From: Cellvibrio sp. PSBB006
GTDB taxonomy: Bacteria; Pseudomonadota; Gammaproteobacteria; Pseudomonadales; Cellvibrionaceae
DNA: 64,000 bases
Assembly (NCBI RefSeq): GCF_002162135.1
Contig: NZ_CP021382.1
Coordinates: forward strand, 2,602,001 to 2,666,000
Direction of reading: 5' to 3'
Shown here: positions 27,937 through 35,860 of the stretch, piece after piece
How positions within the stretch are numbered: position 1 is the first letter of the stretch
How the letters are laid out: the number at the start of each line of letters is the position of its first letter
Made by a program: the position numbers and the translations under genes
The notes under the pieces: generated by a model
Database searches by the model: none
What the model was told of the DNA's origin: nothing
What the model saw: only the letters and a program-made list of their open reading frames with translations

Positions 27937-27998
27937 CATTTTGTGGCACAGAACGCAGGATGCATGTTCCGTTGCGCTTTACAAGTTTTCACAAAATG
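27937..27998. promoter_or_regulatory. Spaced inverted repeat before the YafY-type regulator
   Basis: CATTTTGTG at 27937-27945 is the exact complement of CACAAAATG at 27990-27998. The pair lies 70-130 bp upstream of the WYL regulator start in the gap shared with pip, so it could be a regulator binding site. This is inference from symmetry only. Confidence 0.3.
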
Positions 27999-28070
27999 GC
28001 GGATTCTACTGACATAGACTGACAAACCCATCTTTTAGACTGCTGCGCAATCTACCGAGGGAGTGCCACC

Positions 28071-28820
28071 ATGCAACGCGCCGAACGTCTGTTCCAATTA
28101 CTCACTCTGTTACGCAACCGCCGCACAGCATTAACTGCGCGCCAGTTGAGTGAACATATGCAAGTCTCCGAACGCACCATCTACCGCGACGTCCAGGCAC
28201 TCAGCCTGTCCGGCGTGCCGGTTGAAGGCGAAGCCGGCGTTGGCTATCGCCTGCAACGCCACTTCCAGTTGCCCCCCTTGATGTTTGACCGCCACGAAGT
28301 GGAAGCCTTACTGCTGGGTGCACGCATGGTCAGCGGCTGGGGCGACAGCCAGATGGCCGCCAGTGCCAACAGTGCCATCCAGAAAATCCTCGCGGTCCTG
28401 CCCGACCACTTGCGCCACAGCGATGAAAACCTGCCGCTGCTGGTGCCAACCTATGACGAATACCAGAAGATTTATACCGCCCACAGCCAGACCATCCGCG
28501 AAGCGATTCGCCAGCAACGGATGCTGTTGATCGATTACAAACGCGCCGATGAACAAACCTCCTCCCGTCAAATCGAGCCGCTGGGCCTGATCTTTTGGGG
28601 CAAGGTCTGGACGCTGGTGGCCTGGTGCCAATTGCGCAATGACTATCGTGTATTTCGCCTCGATCGTATCCAGCAATTGGCAACCACCGATGAAAAATTC
28701 ACAACCAGCGATGAAAAGAGTCTGAAACACTATCTGAATCTGATGGCGGAAAATTATGAGCAATACAACGAACAAGCCTACGAATGCCACAAGCAAGAAG
28801 TCGCCGAGCTTATCGAGTAA
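28071..28820 (+). CDS. YafY-type HTH and WYL-domain regulator
   Basis: A 249-residue regulator. The N-terminal winged helix-turn-helix (about 5-60; LLRNRRTALTARQLSEHMQVSERTIYRDVQALSLSGVPVEGEAGVGYRL) is followed by a WYL sensor domain (about 140-215; IDYKRADEQTSSRQIEPLGLIFWGKVWTLVAWCQLRNDYRVFRLDRIQ). WYL domains bind nucleic acids or nucleotides, often linked to DNA damage. A GAGGGAG ribosome site precedes it. It overlaps the following tag gene by 65 bp, which suggests joint expression with DNA repair. Confidence 0.9.
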   Translation: MQRAERLFQLLTLLRNRRTALTARQLSEHMQVSERTIYRDVQALSLSGVPVEGEAGVGYRLQRHFQLPPLMFDRHEVEALLLGARMVSGWGDSQMAASANSAIQKILAVLPDHLRHSDENLPLLVPTYDEYQKIYTAHSQTIREAIRQQRMLLIDYKRADEQTSSRQIEPLGLIFWGKVWTLVAWCQLRNDYRVFRLDRIQQLATTDEKFTTSDEKSLKHYLNLMAENYEQYNEQAYECHKQEVAELIE

Positions 28821-29388
28821 AACACCCGTTCGCTGCGGCTGGTGCGGCACGGATGAACTCTATTGCCAGTACCACGATGAGGAATGGGGCGTGCCGGTTT
28901 ACGACGATCAGAAGATGTTTGAATTTCTGATGCTGGAAGGCGCCCAGGCGGGCTTGTCGTGGATCACGGTGCTGCGCAAGCGGGAGGCTTATCGCAAGGC
29001 GTTTGATAATTTTGATCCGGTCAGGATTGCCCGTTACAGCGAGGCGAAGAAGGCGAAGCTGCTGTTGAATCCCGGCATCATCCGTAACCGTTTGAAGATT
29101 GAGAGTGTGGTGCGCAATGCGCGGGCGTATCTGGATTTGCAGGAACAGGGGGAGAGTTTCAGCGATTTTCTGTGGCAGTTTGTGGGTGGTAAGCCGAAAC
29201 AGAACCGGCGCCGTACCCTGGCGGATATTCCGGCGTCGACGCCGGAGTCGGATGCGATGAGTAAGGAGTTAAAAAAGCGCGGGTTTAATTTTGTGGGCAC
29301 GACTATTTGTTATGCGCATATGCAAGCGACGGGGATGGTGAATGATCATTTGATCAGTTGCCATCGTTACAAAGACTGTGCGGATTAG
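28756..29388 (+). CDS. tag: DNA-3-methyladenine glycosylase I
   Basis: A 210-residue base-excision enzyme removing 3-methyladenine. The N-terminal RCGWCGTDELYCQYHDEEWGVPVYDD and the C-terminal NDHLISCHRY supply the zinc-binding Cys and His residues. MLEGAQAGLSWITVLRKREAYRKAFDNFD is the family core. The start overlaps the regulator by 65 bp; about 26 extra residues precede the conserved CGWC. Start choice is therefore uncertain, with no better ATG nearby. Two palindromic elements lie downstream. Confidence 0.93.
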   Translation: MSNTTNKPTNATSKKSPSLSSKTPVRCGWCGTDELYCQYHDEEWGVPVYDDQKMFEFLMLEGAQAGLSWITVLRKREAYRKAFDNFDPVRIARYSEAKKAKLLLNPGIIRNRLKIESVVRNARAYLDLQEQGESFSDFLWQFVGGKPKQNRRRTLADIPASTPESDAMSKELKKRGFNFVGTTICYAHMQATGMVNDHLISCHRYKDCAD

Positions 29389-29406
29389 CTTTTTTTCTTG
29401 TGGTCA

Positions 29407-29508
29407 TGGATTCCGTTGTACCCTCCGGGACTCGCCGTGAACCCATCCATGGGGGCTCATCACCGGCATCCTTGCCGGCGATGGTCCCGGAGGGTACAAC
29501 GGAATCCA
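29407..29508. repeat. Variable-arm palindromic element, copy B
   Basis: Left arm 29407-29431 and right arm 29484-29508 are perfect complements over 25 bases. The 52-base core (29432-29483) begins TCGCCGTGAACCCATCC and holds two hairpins, one around CCCATCCATGGGG and one around CACCGGCATCCTTGCCGG. It starts 18 bases after the tag stop. The core differs from copy C at one position, while the arms are unrelated to those of copy C. Confidence 0.9.
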
Positions 29509-29707
29509 CTCTGGAAGTTCGGTGCGAACGGCTGGGGTTAAAAGCGTTTATTAGGGAATAATGCCCGTGGCACTAGGGCCTGTGCATAAAGTCAGATTTG
29601 CATGAAATAATCTGTTTAATTGCAAAAAAGCAGTACGGAAATTTCTCCTCACCGGCTATACACCATGCGCTTTTTTAAAAGTCACGCTGTGGCACAAATG
29701 TCGCAGA

Positions 29708-29811
29708 ATGGGTTTCGGTGTTGGGTCCGAGACCATCACCGGCAAGGATGCCGGTGATGAGCCCCCATGGATGGGTTCACGGCGAGTCTCGGACCCAACA
29801 CCGAAACCCAT
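29708..29811. repeat. Variable-arm palindromic element, copy C (inverted)
   Basis: Left arm 29708-29733 and right arm 29786-29811 are perfect complements over 26 bases. The core (29734-29785) is the reverse complement of the copy B core with one change. It lies 200 bp from copy B in opposite orientation. The 29509-29707 spacer and 29812-30088 show no ORF I can support; they are AT-rich. Confidence 0.9.
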
Positions 29812-29945
29812 GACCCCACCTAAAACAAGCCATTAAAACGACAAAAAAAACCGTCAAAATCCCGCCTATATTTCCACTCGAAGTAAAACCAGTTCAAAAA
29901 ACCAGCAATAAAAACAAAACAATCTATTAACGCTCTATTAGCAAA

Positions 29946-29959
29946 AGACCTACTGGTCT
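29946..29959. promoter_or_regulatory. Operator-like palindrome
   Basis: AGACC-TACT-GGTCT is a perfect five-base inverted repeat, the form bound by many TetR-family dimers. It lies about 130 bp upstream of the small gene at 30089. No TetR gene is adjacent, so this is weak. Confidence 0.25.
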
Positions 29960-30088
29960 ATGCTTCAAAAACCTAGCGCACGATCATCCTGCGGAACCAC
30001 TCAAGGAGCACAGGGTCATCACCTTACACCAATAACACATCGACGCTAGATTACCCTCACTGCACAACATCGACATGGAGCAAAGTTT

Positions 30089-30304
30089 ATGAGCAAACAT
30101 CGCCAAACCGTTGGAGTCGGCGTTAACCTCGGCCACACTGAAGCGCTGCGCGACCAATTAGTTGCCGAGATTACTGAATACGAACGTCAACAAGCCTCGT
30201 TGAAGTTAAACGGAAACCACGTGAACTTCAGCATGATTCAAACCTATAAGGAATTGATTCATGCGCGACGGGAAATGCTGAATAAATTACCGCCCCGTTT
30301 TTAA
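30089..30304 (+). CDS. Small hypothetical protein
   Basis: A 71-residue soluble protein, mostly helical in appearance (LRDQLVAEITEYERQQASLKLN and MIQTYKELIHARREMLNKL), so possibly a coiled-coil pair. It has a GGAG site at 11 bases before the ATG and a long AT-rich upstream region. Its last 77 bases overlap the end of the convergent GGDEF-EAL gene. I do not recognise the family. Confidence 0.6.
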   Translation: MSKHRQTVGVGVNLGHTEALRDQLVAEITEYERQQASLKLNGNHVNFSMIQTYKELIHARREMLNKLPPRF

Positions 30305-32138
30305 CTCCTCCCGCAACGTCGCGCTGTTGATCGGTCAGCCAGGCTGGTACGGCGCTGACCGGCATCGGACGATGCACGACGTAACCCTGCACCTGATCAC
30401 AACCCAATTCATGTAACGCCTGCACCTGCTCGCAAAGTTCGGCTCCTTCCGCCACCACCTGTAAACCCAGCGCGTGAGCGATGGAGACGATGCCTTTGAT
30501 GATGTCGCGATCCACTTTGTTATGCGGCAGGTCGGCCACGAACGAGCGGTCGATCTTGATAACGTCCAGCGGCAGACGCTTGAGATAAGTCAGCGATGCG
30601 TAGCCGGTGCCAAAGTCGTCGATGGCAACACGTACGCCCATGTCGTGACACCGGAGCATGATGCGCCGCGCCCGTTCCAGATCTTCGAGCATGGCGGTTT
30701 CGGTGATCTCAATCAGCAGTGACTTGCCAATGTCCGTCGAGAGTTCGCACACACTTTGCAGCTCCGCCAGGAACGAGGGATGCAGAAAGTGTCGTGCTGA
30801 AATATTGATGTGCATGCTCGCGGTCACGCCCTGACGCTGCCACTCCAAGATCTGCGCCACGGCGTTGTTCAATACCCAGTTGCCAACGCGGTAGTCGATG
30901 TCGCCGCGCGCCGATTCGATGGCGTTGACGATAGGCGTGGCGGTGATCACTTTGGCGGAGGGTTTTTGCCAACGCAGCAAGGCTTCGAAACCTTCCACCG
31001 TTGCATTGCTGAGATTGATGATCGGTTGGTACCACAAACACAATTCGTTGCGATCCAGTGCGCCGTCGATATCGACACTCGAAATACTTTTTTCCGGCTC
31101 GACATCCACCAGCGCCGAGGCGCGGTAAACGCGATCACCGCCGTCGAGCTTGGCGCGGTACATGGCCGCATCTGCCTTACGCAGCAGGCTGATTTGGTCG
31201 GTGCCATCGGCCGGTGCGAGGACGACGCCAATACTGCCGCTCAATCGGCCGCACTTGCGTCCGGTACCGAAGTGGATGCGCAAGGCTTGCTGGAAACGTT
31301 TGGCCAAGACCTCGACACCGGCCTCGTCACATTCCGCAATCACCAGAAATTCATCGCCACCCAGCCGACCCAGATCATCGCTTTTGCGTTTGGCATCGTT
31401 GAGGCGATTGGCCGCATCGCGCAGCAGACAATCACCGACTTCGTGCCCCCAGTTATCGTTAGCGGTTTTCAACCCATCAATGTCGATAAAAAACAGAGCG
31501 AAGGAACAATGGTGTTCGCGCAGGCGTTGCAAGCGCGCGTCGAGGCGGCTGATTACGCCGTGACGATTCAGCGCCTGGGTGAGCGGGTCGGTGTCCACCA
31601 GTGAGCGCAGGCGGTGTTCCAATTGCTCCCGATGACAGGCCACTGCAATCTGGCTGGCGATACGTTCTGCGAGATTAAGGGCGTTGGGCGATATTTGCGG
31701 CTGGTTGTCATTAAACCAGGATGAGGCAAGCACACCGATCACCTGGTCAAACGCGATCAGCGGAATCACCAGGTTGGCCTTCAAACCGGCACTGATTAAC
31801 GAGGGCATGGCATCGGGATCGGCGGGATAGTCGCTGACAAAAATACTGTTCTTGGTGCGCAAGGTGCGCCCGGCGATTCCCTGGGTTGAGGCAAAGCGCA
31901 TGCCCCTGAATGCACCGAGCAAATGCTGGCGACTGCCTTCAAACAAGCGGTATTCAAAATGCTGACCCGTATCGTCGAGCATGATCAAGGCTGTGCCGTC
32001 GGCGCCGAGGATAGACTGCACCGACATCGCCGCTTTGCGAAAGAAGGTTGAGAAATCCGGCTCCAGCGTCAAGGCATCCATCGCCGCCAACAACGAAGGA
32101 ACTGCGCTCAGGCCGAGAGAATTATTGTTCATCGCCAC
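30228..32138 (-). CDS. GAF-GGDEF-EAL cyclic-di-GMP protein
   Basis: A 636-residue cytoplasmic signalling protein. The GAF domain (about 20-170) should sense a ligand. The GGDEF domain (about 182-340) has an intact GGDEF and an RKSD inhibitory site five residues before it, so cyclase activity is plausible. The EAL domain (about 355-605) keeps EALLRW, NISARHF, EITETAM, DDFGTGYASLTYL, KIDRSFV and AEGAE, so phosphodiesterase activity is plausible too. The final 27 residues run past the usual EAL end and overlap the convergent small gene by 77 bp. No membrane segment is visible. Confidence 0.93.
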   Translation of the reverse strand: MAMNNNSLGLSAVPSLLAAMDALTLEPDFSTFFRKAAMSVQSILGADGTALIMLDDTGQHFEYRLFEGSRQHLLGAFRGMRFASTQGIAGRTLRTKNSIFVSDYPADPDAMPSLISAGLKANLVIPLIAFDQVIGVLASSWFNDNQPQISPNALNLAERIASQIAVACHREQLEHRLRSLVDTDPLTQALNRHGVISRLDARLQRLREHHCSFALFFIDIDGLKTANDNWGHEVGDCLLRDAANRLNDAKRKSDDLGRLGGDEFLVIAECDEAGVEVLAKRFQQALRIHFGTGRKCGRLSGSIGVVLAPADGTDQISLLRKADAAMYRAKLDGGDRVYRASALVDVEPEKSISSVDIDGALDRNELCLWYQPIINLSNATVEGFEALLRWQKPSAKVITATPIVNAIESARGDIDYRVGNWVLNNAVAQILEWQRQGVTASMHINISARHFLHPSFLAELQSVCELSTDIGKSLLIEITETAMLEDLERARRIMLRCHDMGVRVAIDDFGTGYASLTYLKRLPLDVIKIDRSFVADLPHNKVDRDIIKGIVSIAHALGLQVVAEGAELCEQVQALHELGCDQVQGYVVHRPMPVSAVPAWLTDQQRDVAGGVKNGAVIYSAFPVAHESIPYRFESC

Positions 32139-32357
32139 TCACTGTCGCCGGCAAGGCGGTAAAACAATTGAGTGGAGCAACAAATCTGCCAAGTCCGACA
32201 AAATGGGCCGAAGGCGATTTTTTATAACAAAACCGGCCCTGTGCAGGCTTAATAAACTATCTGCGCCTACACGCAGGAATCAAAACCTCAACAGCACGCA
32301 CCAAGTTGAATAATGCGTCAAGGCACGCGCACCATGACAACGCAAACGCATTCGCGC

Positions 32358-33551
32358 CTACAACGGATACACTTGTACCTCATCCCCTTCCGCCACACTG
32401 ACACCCACATCAATACGCACCAGACAATTGGCCCACACCACAGACGACAAGGCTCCGGAACTCTGTTGGGGATAAATCTCCACCCCGGCCGGCGTGATGC
32501 GACCACGCAGGTATTCACAGCGCTTGCGCGGGTTGGGCAAGGCAAACAAGGCCGGTAGGCGCAGTGGTTGCGGGGATACATAGCTGCGCCCCTGGCGCTT
32601 GAACAACAGTGCGCGCACCAGCAGGGTAAAGGTCACAAACGCGGAAACCGGATTGCCCGGCAGACCGACAAAAGGCGTTTCACCCACGTAACCAAAGGCC
32701 AGCGGTTTACCGGGCTTAAGGTTGATCTTCCACAACGTCAACTTACCCAGCTCGGTCACTGCCGCTTTCACGTGATCTTCTTCGCCAACCGATACACCAC
32801 CGCTGCTGAGGATGACATCTGCCTCGGCAGCCTGTTGCAGTGCGGCTTTGGTGGCATCGAGGGTATCGGCCACAATGCCGAGATCAACCACGTCGCAACC
32901 CAGGTCACGCAGCAGGCCGGTAAGTAGATAGCGGTTGGAGTTGTAGATCTTGCCCGGCATTTGCGGTTGACCCGGGTCGAGCAATTCATCGCCTGTAGAC
33001 AAGAGCGCAACCCGCAGGGGGCGGTAAACCACCACCTCGGCAATATTCACCGACGCCAGCAACGCCACATCTGCCGCGCCCAGGTAATGGCCTTTTTCCA
33101 GCAGGCGTGTACCGGCGTGGATATCCTGCCCTTGGGGGCGGATGTTTTCCCAAGGTTTGACCGGCGCCAAGAGAGTGACCCGATCACCTTCCAACCGACA
33201 ATCTTCCTGAATAATGACTGCATCGGCGCCGACAGGAATTTCCGCGCCGGTAAAAATCCGTGCTGCCGTACCGGCCAACAGCGGTTGTGCAACCTCTCCC
33301 GCTGCAATGCGCTGGCTGATGGGCAGGCTGCTGCCCACTTGCAACCCCATGCTGTTTACCGCGTAGCCGTCCATCGCGCTGTTGTCCGCTGGCGGCACAT
33401 TGATACCAGCCTGGTATGGCTGCGCCAGAACCCGACCGAAGGCTTGCATCAACGGCAGGGTTTCAGTGGCTTTGATCGTACTCACACCATCGATCAACTG
33501 CTGGCGGGCGGATTCAATGCTGATGAGCTTTTTGGTCATGGCGTTATCCAA
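32358..33551 (-). CDS. moeA: Molybdopterin molybdenumtransferase MoeA
   Basis: A 397-residue enzyme that inserts molybdate into adenylylated molybdopterin. Signatures include PPADNSAMDGYAVNS near the N-terminus, GAEIPVGADAVIIQED, LLSTGDELLDPGQPQMPGKIYNSNRYLL and ILSSGGVSVGEEDHVKAAV (the MoCF-binding loop), then GKPLAFGYVGETPFVGLPGNPVSAFV. It is last in the minus-strand set moaA-moaB-moeA. It sits near an enzyme set that needs molybdenum cofactor (41957-45882). Confidence 0.96.
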   Translation of the reverse strand: MDNAMTKKLISIESARQQLIDGVSTIKATETLPLMQAFGRVLAQPYQAGINVPPADNSAMDGYAVNSMGLQVGSSLPISQRIAAGEVAQPLLAGTAARIFTGAEIPVGADAVIIQEDCRLEGDRVTLLAPVKPWENIRPQGQDIHAGTRLLEKGHYLGAADVALLASVNIAEVVVYRPLRVALLSTGDELLDPGQPQMPGKIYNSNRYLLTGLLRDLGCDVVDLGIVADTLDATKAALQQAAEADVILSSGGVSVGEEDHVKAAVTELGKLTLWKINLKPGKPLAFGYVGETPFVGLPGNPVSAFVTFTLLVRALLFKRQGRSYVSPQPLRLPALFALPNPRKRCEYLRGRITPAGVEIYPQQSSGALSSVVWANCLVRIDVGVSVAEGDEVQVYPL

Positions 33552-33635
33552 AGTCTTTTTGTTATCGGTCGGGTTTTACGCATTAGCGCTGGGTGTGGAT
33601 GAGGTGGGGGTTGGTTGGGCGTTATTCAAACCGAT

Positions 33636-33667
33636 GTCGGATTACGCGGCTTTGCCGCTAATCCGAC
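33636..33667. repeat. REP-type palindrome
   Basis: GTCGGATTA with GCGGC pairs with GCCGC and TAATCCGAC. It lies in the 128 bp between moeA and moaB. Confidence 0.8.
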
Positions 33668-33679
33668 CTAGGGTGCGAA

Positions 33680-34189
33680 TCACAGTTTAATTTGTTCGAC
33701 GAAATTGCAGGGGCGGTGACGGCTGTCGAGTTGGTCTTTGATGATGCGCTGCCAGGCGGTTGTGCAGGCACCGGTTGAGCCGGGCAGGCAAAAGATCAGC
33801 GTGCGGTTGGCAAGCCCGGCGGTGGCGCGCGACTGGATAGTCGAGGTGCCGATTTCCTCATAAGACACCTGACGAAACAGCTCGCCAAAGCCCACTACGG
33901 TTTTATCGAACAAGGGTGTAACCGCTTCCACAGTACTGTCGCGGCCCGCAAAGCCGGTGCCGCCGGTAATTAAAATCACCTGGGCCTGCGTATCCACAAT
34001 CCAATTAGAGATGACGGCGCGAATCTGGTAGATATCGTCTTTCACCAGCTCGCGTTGATGCAGCTGATGCCCGGCTTCTTGCAACAGATCCTGCAAGCGT
34101 TGCCCGGAGGTGTCCGTCTCGCGATTGCGGGTGTCAGAGACGGTCAGCACACAAATATGTAAAGGAACGAAGTAGGTTTGACTGCTCAC
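33680..34189 (-). CDS. moaB: Molybdenum cofactor biosynthesis protein MoaB
   Basis: A 169-residue molybdopterin adenylyltransferase-type protein. It has CVLTVSDTRNRETDTSGQRLQDLL, LITGGTGFAGRDSTVEAVTPLFDKTVVGFGELFRQVSYEEIG and FCLPGSTGACTTAWQRII, all typical. The start is GTG with an AAGGA site eight or so bases upstream. It follows moaA by 45 bp on the same strand. Confidence 0.94.
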   Translation of the reverse strand: MSSQTYFVPLHICVLTVSDTRNRETDTSGQRLQDLLQEAGHQLHQRELVKDDIYQIRAVISNWIVDTQAQVILITGGTGFAGRDSTVEAVTPLFDKTVVGFGELFRQVSYEEIGTSTIQSRATAGLANRTLIFCLPGSTGACTTAWQRIIKDQLDSRHRPCNFVEQIKL

Positions 34190-34234
34190 AAATGAAAGTC
34201 CTTGAACAAGCCTGGAGAGATAGCGGCCGGGATG

Positions 34235-35287
34235 TCAGCCGCCAGTGGTATTCATAAAGCGCAATATTTGGGGTTCTTCGGCCAGATTAAAGTCGTGTTG
34301 CAGCGGTTTATTCGCCATGGCCGCGATAATCGCTTCACGCAAGGGCGCCGGATCATCGGGCGAGGCACGCAAGACTGCGCGCAGGTCAACGCTGTTTTCC
34401 TGACCTAGGCACAACAGCAACCGCCCTACCGCCGTCACCCGCACGCGGTTGCAACTACTGCAAAAATTCTGGCTGTGGGGGGAAATAAAACCGATGCGTG
34501 AAGCATGAGTACCGCTGCGCCAGTAACGCGCCGGACCACCGGAATCATCGTCCACCGGCACCAACGGAAATTGTTGTTCGATCAAAGCACGCAACTCGGC
34601 GCTGCTGACAAATTCGGCGGCACGCCCGTGGTCATCGATACGCCCCAGAGGCATTTCTTCAATAAAGCTGATATCCAGCCCTTCATCCAGCGCAAAGCGC
34701 ACCAGCTCCGGCACTTCATCGGCATTGAAATGTTTGAGAGCGACGCAGTTCAACTTAATGCGCGAAAACCCCACCCGCTGGGCGGCGCGAATGCCTTCCA
34801 GCACCTGCTGCACATCGCCAAAGCGGGTCAGGCGGCGGAAGCGCTCCGGGTCGAGACTGTCGAGGCTAATATTGATGCGATCCACACCAGCGTCATGCAG
34901 AGCCCGGGCATAGCGTGCGAGATGGGTGGCGTTGGTGGTCAGACATAAACTGCGCAGGCCGGGCAACTGACCCAGCTGCTCCATGAGCTCAATTACGCCT
35001 CGGCGAATCAGCGGCTCGCCCCCGGTAATGCGCAACTTGTGTACGCCCAGTTCGGTAAAGGTTTTACCCACCTGCACCAGTTCTTCGATGGAGAGTAATT
35101 CATTGCGCGGCAAAAACGTCATGTCCTCCGCCATGCAATACACACAGCGCAGGTCGCATCGGTCGGTAATCGACAGACGTACATAGGTAATCTCACGCCC
35201 GAACCCATCTACCAGGGCGGCGCGGCGCGAAGCGACAGGTCGATCAGTTTGCGTAGGACCAGCCGTTGAAACAGGCACTGTGTACAT
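34235..35287 (-). CDS. moaA: GTP 3',8-cyclase MoaA
   Basis: A radical SAM enzyme of about 350 residues catalysing the first step of molybdopterin synthesis. The N-terminal cluster motif is CDLRCVYC. The C-terminal cluster cysteines lie in FCSSCNRVRVTAVGRLLLCLG. The ATG at 35287 is chosen; a TTG four codons upstream (35299) lies too near its GAGGTG site. The C-terminus ends MNTTGG, the conserved GG tail needed for activity. No moaC, moaD or moaE is present here. Confidence 0.95.
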   Translation of the reverse strand: MYTVPVSTAGPTQTDRPVASRRAALVDGFGREITYVRLSITDRCDLRCVYCMAEDMTFLPRNELLSIEELVQVGKTFTELGVHKLRITGGEPLIRRGVIELMEQLGQLPGLRSLCLTTNATHLARYARALHDAGVDRINISLDSLDPERFRRLTRFGDVQQVLEGIRAAQRVGFSRIKLNCVALKHFNADEVPELVRFALDEGLDISFIEEMPLGRIDDHGRAAEFVSSAELRALIEQQFPLVPVDDDSGGPARYWRSGTHASRIGFISPHSQNFCSSCNRVRVTAVGRLLLCLGQENSVDLRAVLRASPDDPAPLREAIIAAMANKPLQHDFNLAEEPQILRFMNTTGG

Positions 35288-35521
35288 AGATGTTCTCAAT
35301 TCACCTCAGTGATCACATGATAGCGCAGAGTCTCGCGGGTTCCTGTTAACTTTACAGCGCCTAACGTTTGTTAAGACATCCTTCATATAAGCCAGCAGCG
35401 AGCCGAGTGGTTCCTGAGCGGTGCAATTACCAAACCAGCTTCGCGGTTAGACCAATCCAGGCGTCAACTACCGTACAAATGCATCAACTATATTTCACCG
35501 AAAACCCATAGAAAAGAAGAA

Positions 35522-35538
35522 TGCACACTATTGGTTCT
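35522..35538 (+). promoter_or_regulatory. Candidate NtrC enhancer site 1
   Basis: TGCACA-N5-GGTTCT resembles the NtrC consensus TGCACC-N5-GGTGCA and shares TGCACANNATTGGT with the second site at 35619. It lies about 210 bp before the sigma-54 promoter. Confidence 0.45.
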
Positions 35539-35618
35539 CGTGCACCACATGTTGATTCATTTTGGATCATTTTTGTTAAAAAATTCCACTGCGTTTTTGC
35601 AATAAAAAAGCGCACACC

Positions 35619-35635
35619 TGCACACCATTGGTGCC
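35619..35635 (+). promoter_or_regulatory. Candidate NtrC enhancer site 2
   Basis: TGCACA-N5-GGTGCC matches the NtrC dyad at 10 of 12 positions. It lies about 110 bp upstream of the -24 element, the expected distance for an enhancer. Confidence 0.6.
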
Positions 35636-35744
35636 GTAGTGCAAATTCACCCGGCTCGCCCAAATGACAGAGACCACCTTTTTACCCTTCATAACCTCTT
35701 GAAAATAAAGCACTAAAAAAAATTATTCGCGCCGAATCGGCAGA

Positions 35745-35760
35745 TGGCACTCTCTTTGCT
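35745..35760 (+). promoter_or_regulatory. Sigma-54 promoter of cobA-nirBD
   Basis: TGGCAC-TCTCT-TTGCT matches the RpoN consensus, with the invariant GG and GC exactly 10 bases apart. Transcription should begin near 35772, so the coding start of cobA must lie downstream, which supports the GTG at 35861. Together with the two NtrC-like sites it predicts induction under nitrogen limitation. The rest of 35300-35744 shows no gene. Confidence 0.8.
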
Positions 35761-35860
35761 CAAGTCCCTTTGCGCAGTTTTGATCACTGCAAGATGTTTT
35801 AAGACCGGTGCAACTTTTCATTTTTTCTGTTGCGTCGCCACTACACAAAGGGCTGTCATT

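Noticed and set aside
27941..27965. Second sigma-54 promoter (TGGCAC) before the YafY-type gene
   Set aside because: The -12 GC is missing at the required spacing.
34235..35743. Molybdenum-cofactor riboswitch upstream of moaA
   Set aside because: The leader between the moaA start and the NtrC sites showed no stem set I could match to the Moco motif.
35744..35860. N-terminal extension of cobA from the ATG at 35744
   Set aside because: The ATG lies inside the -24 element of the sigma-54 promoter, and the extension has no conserved features.
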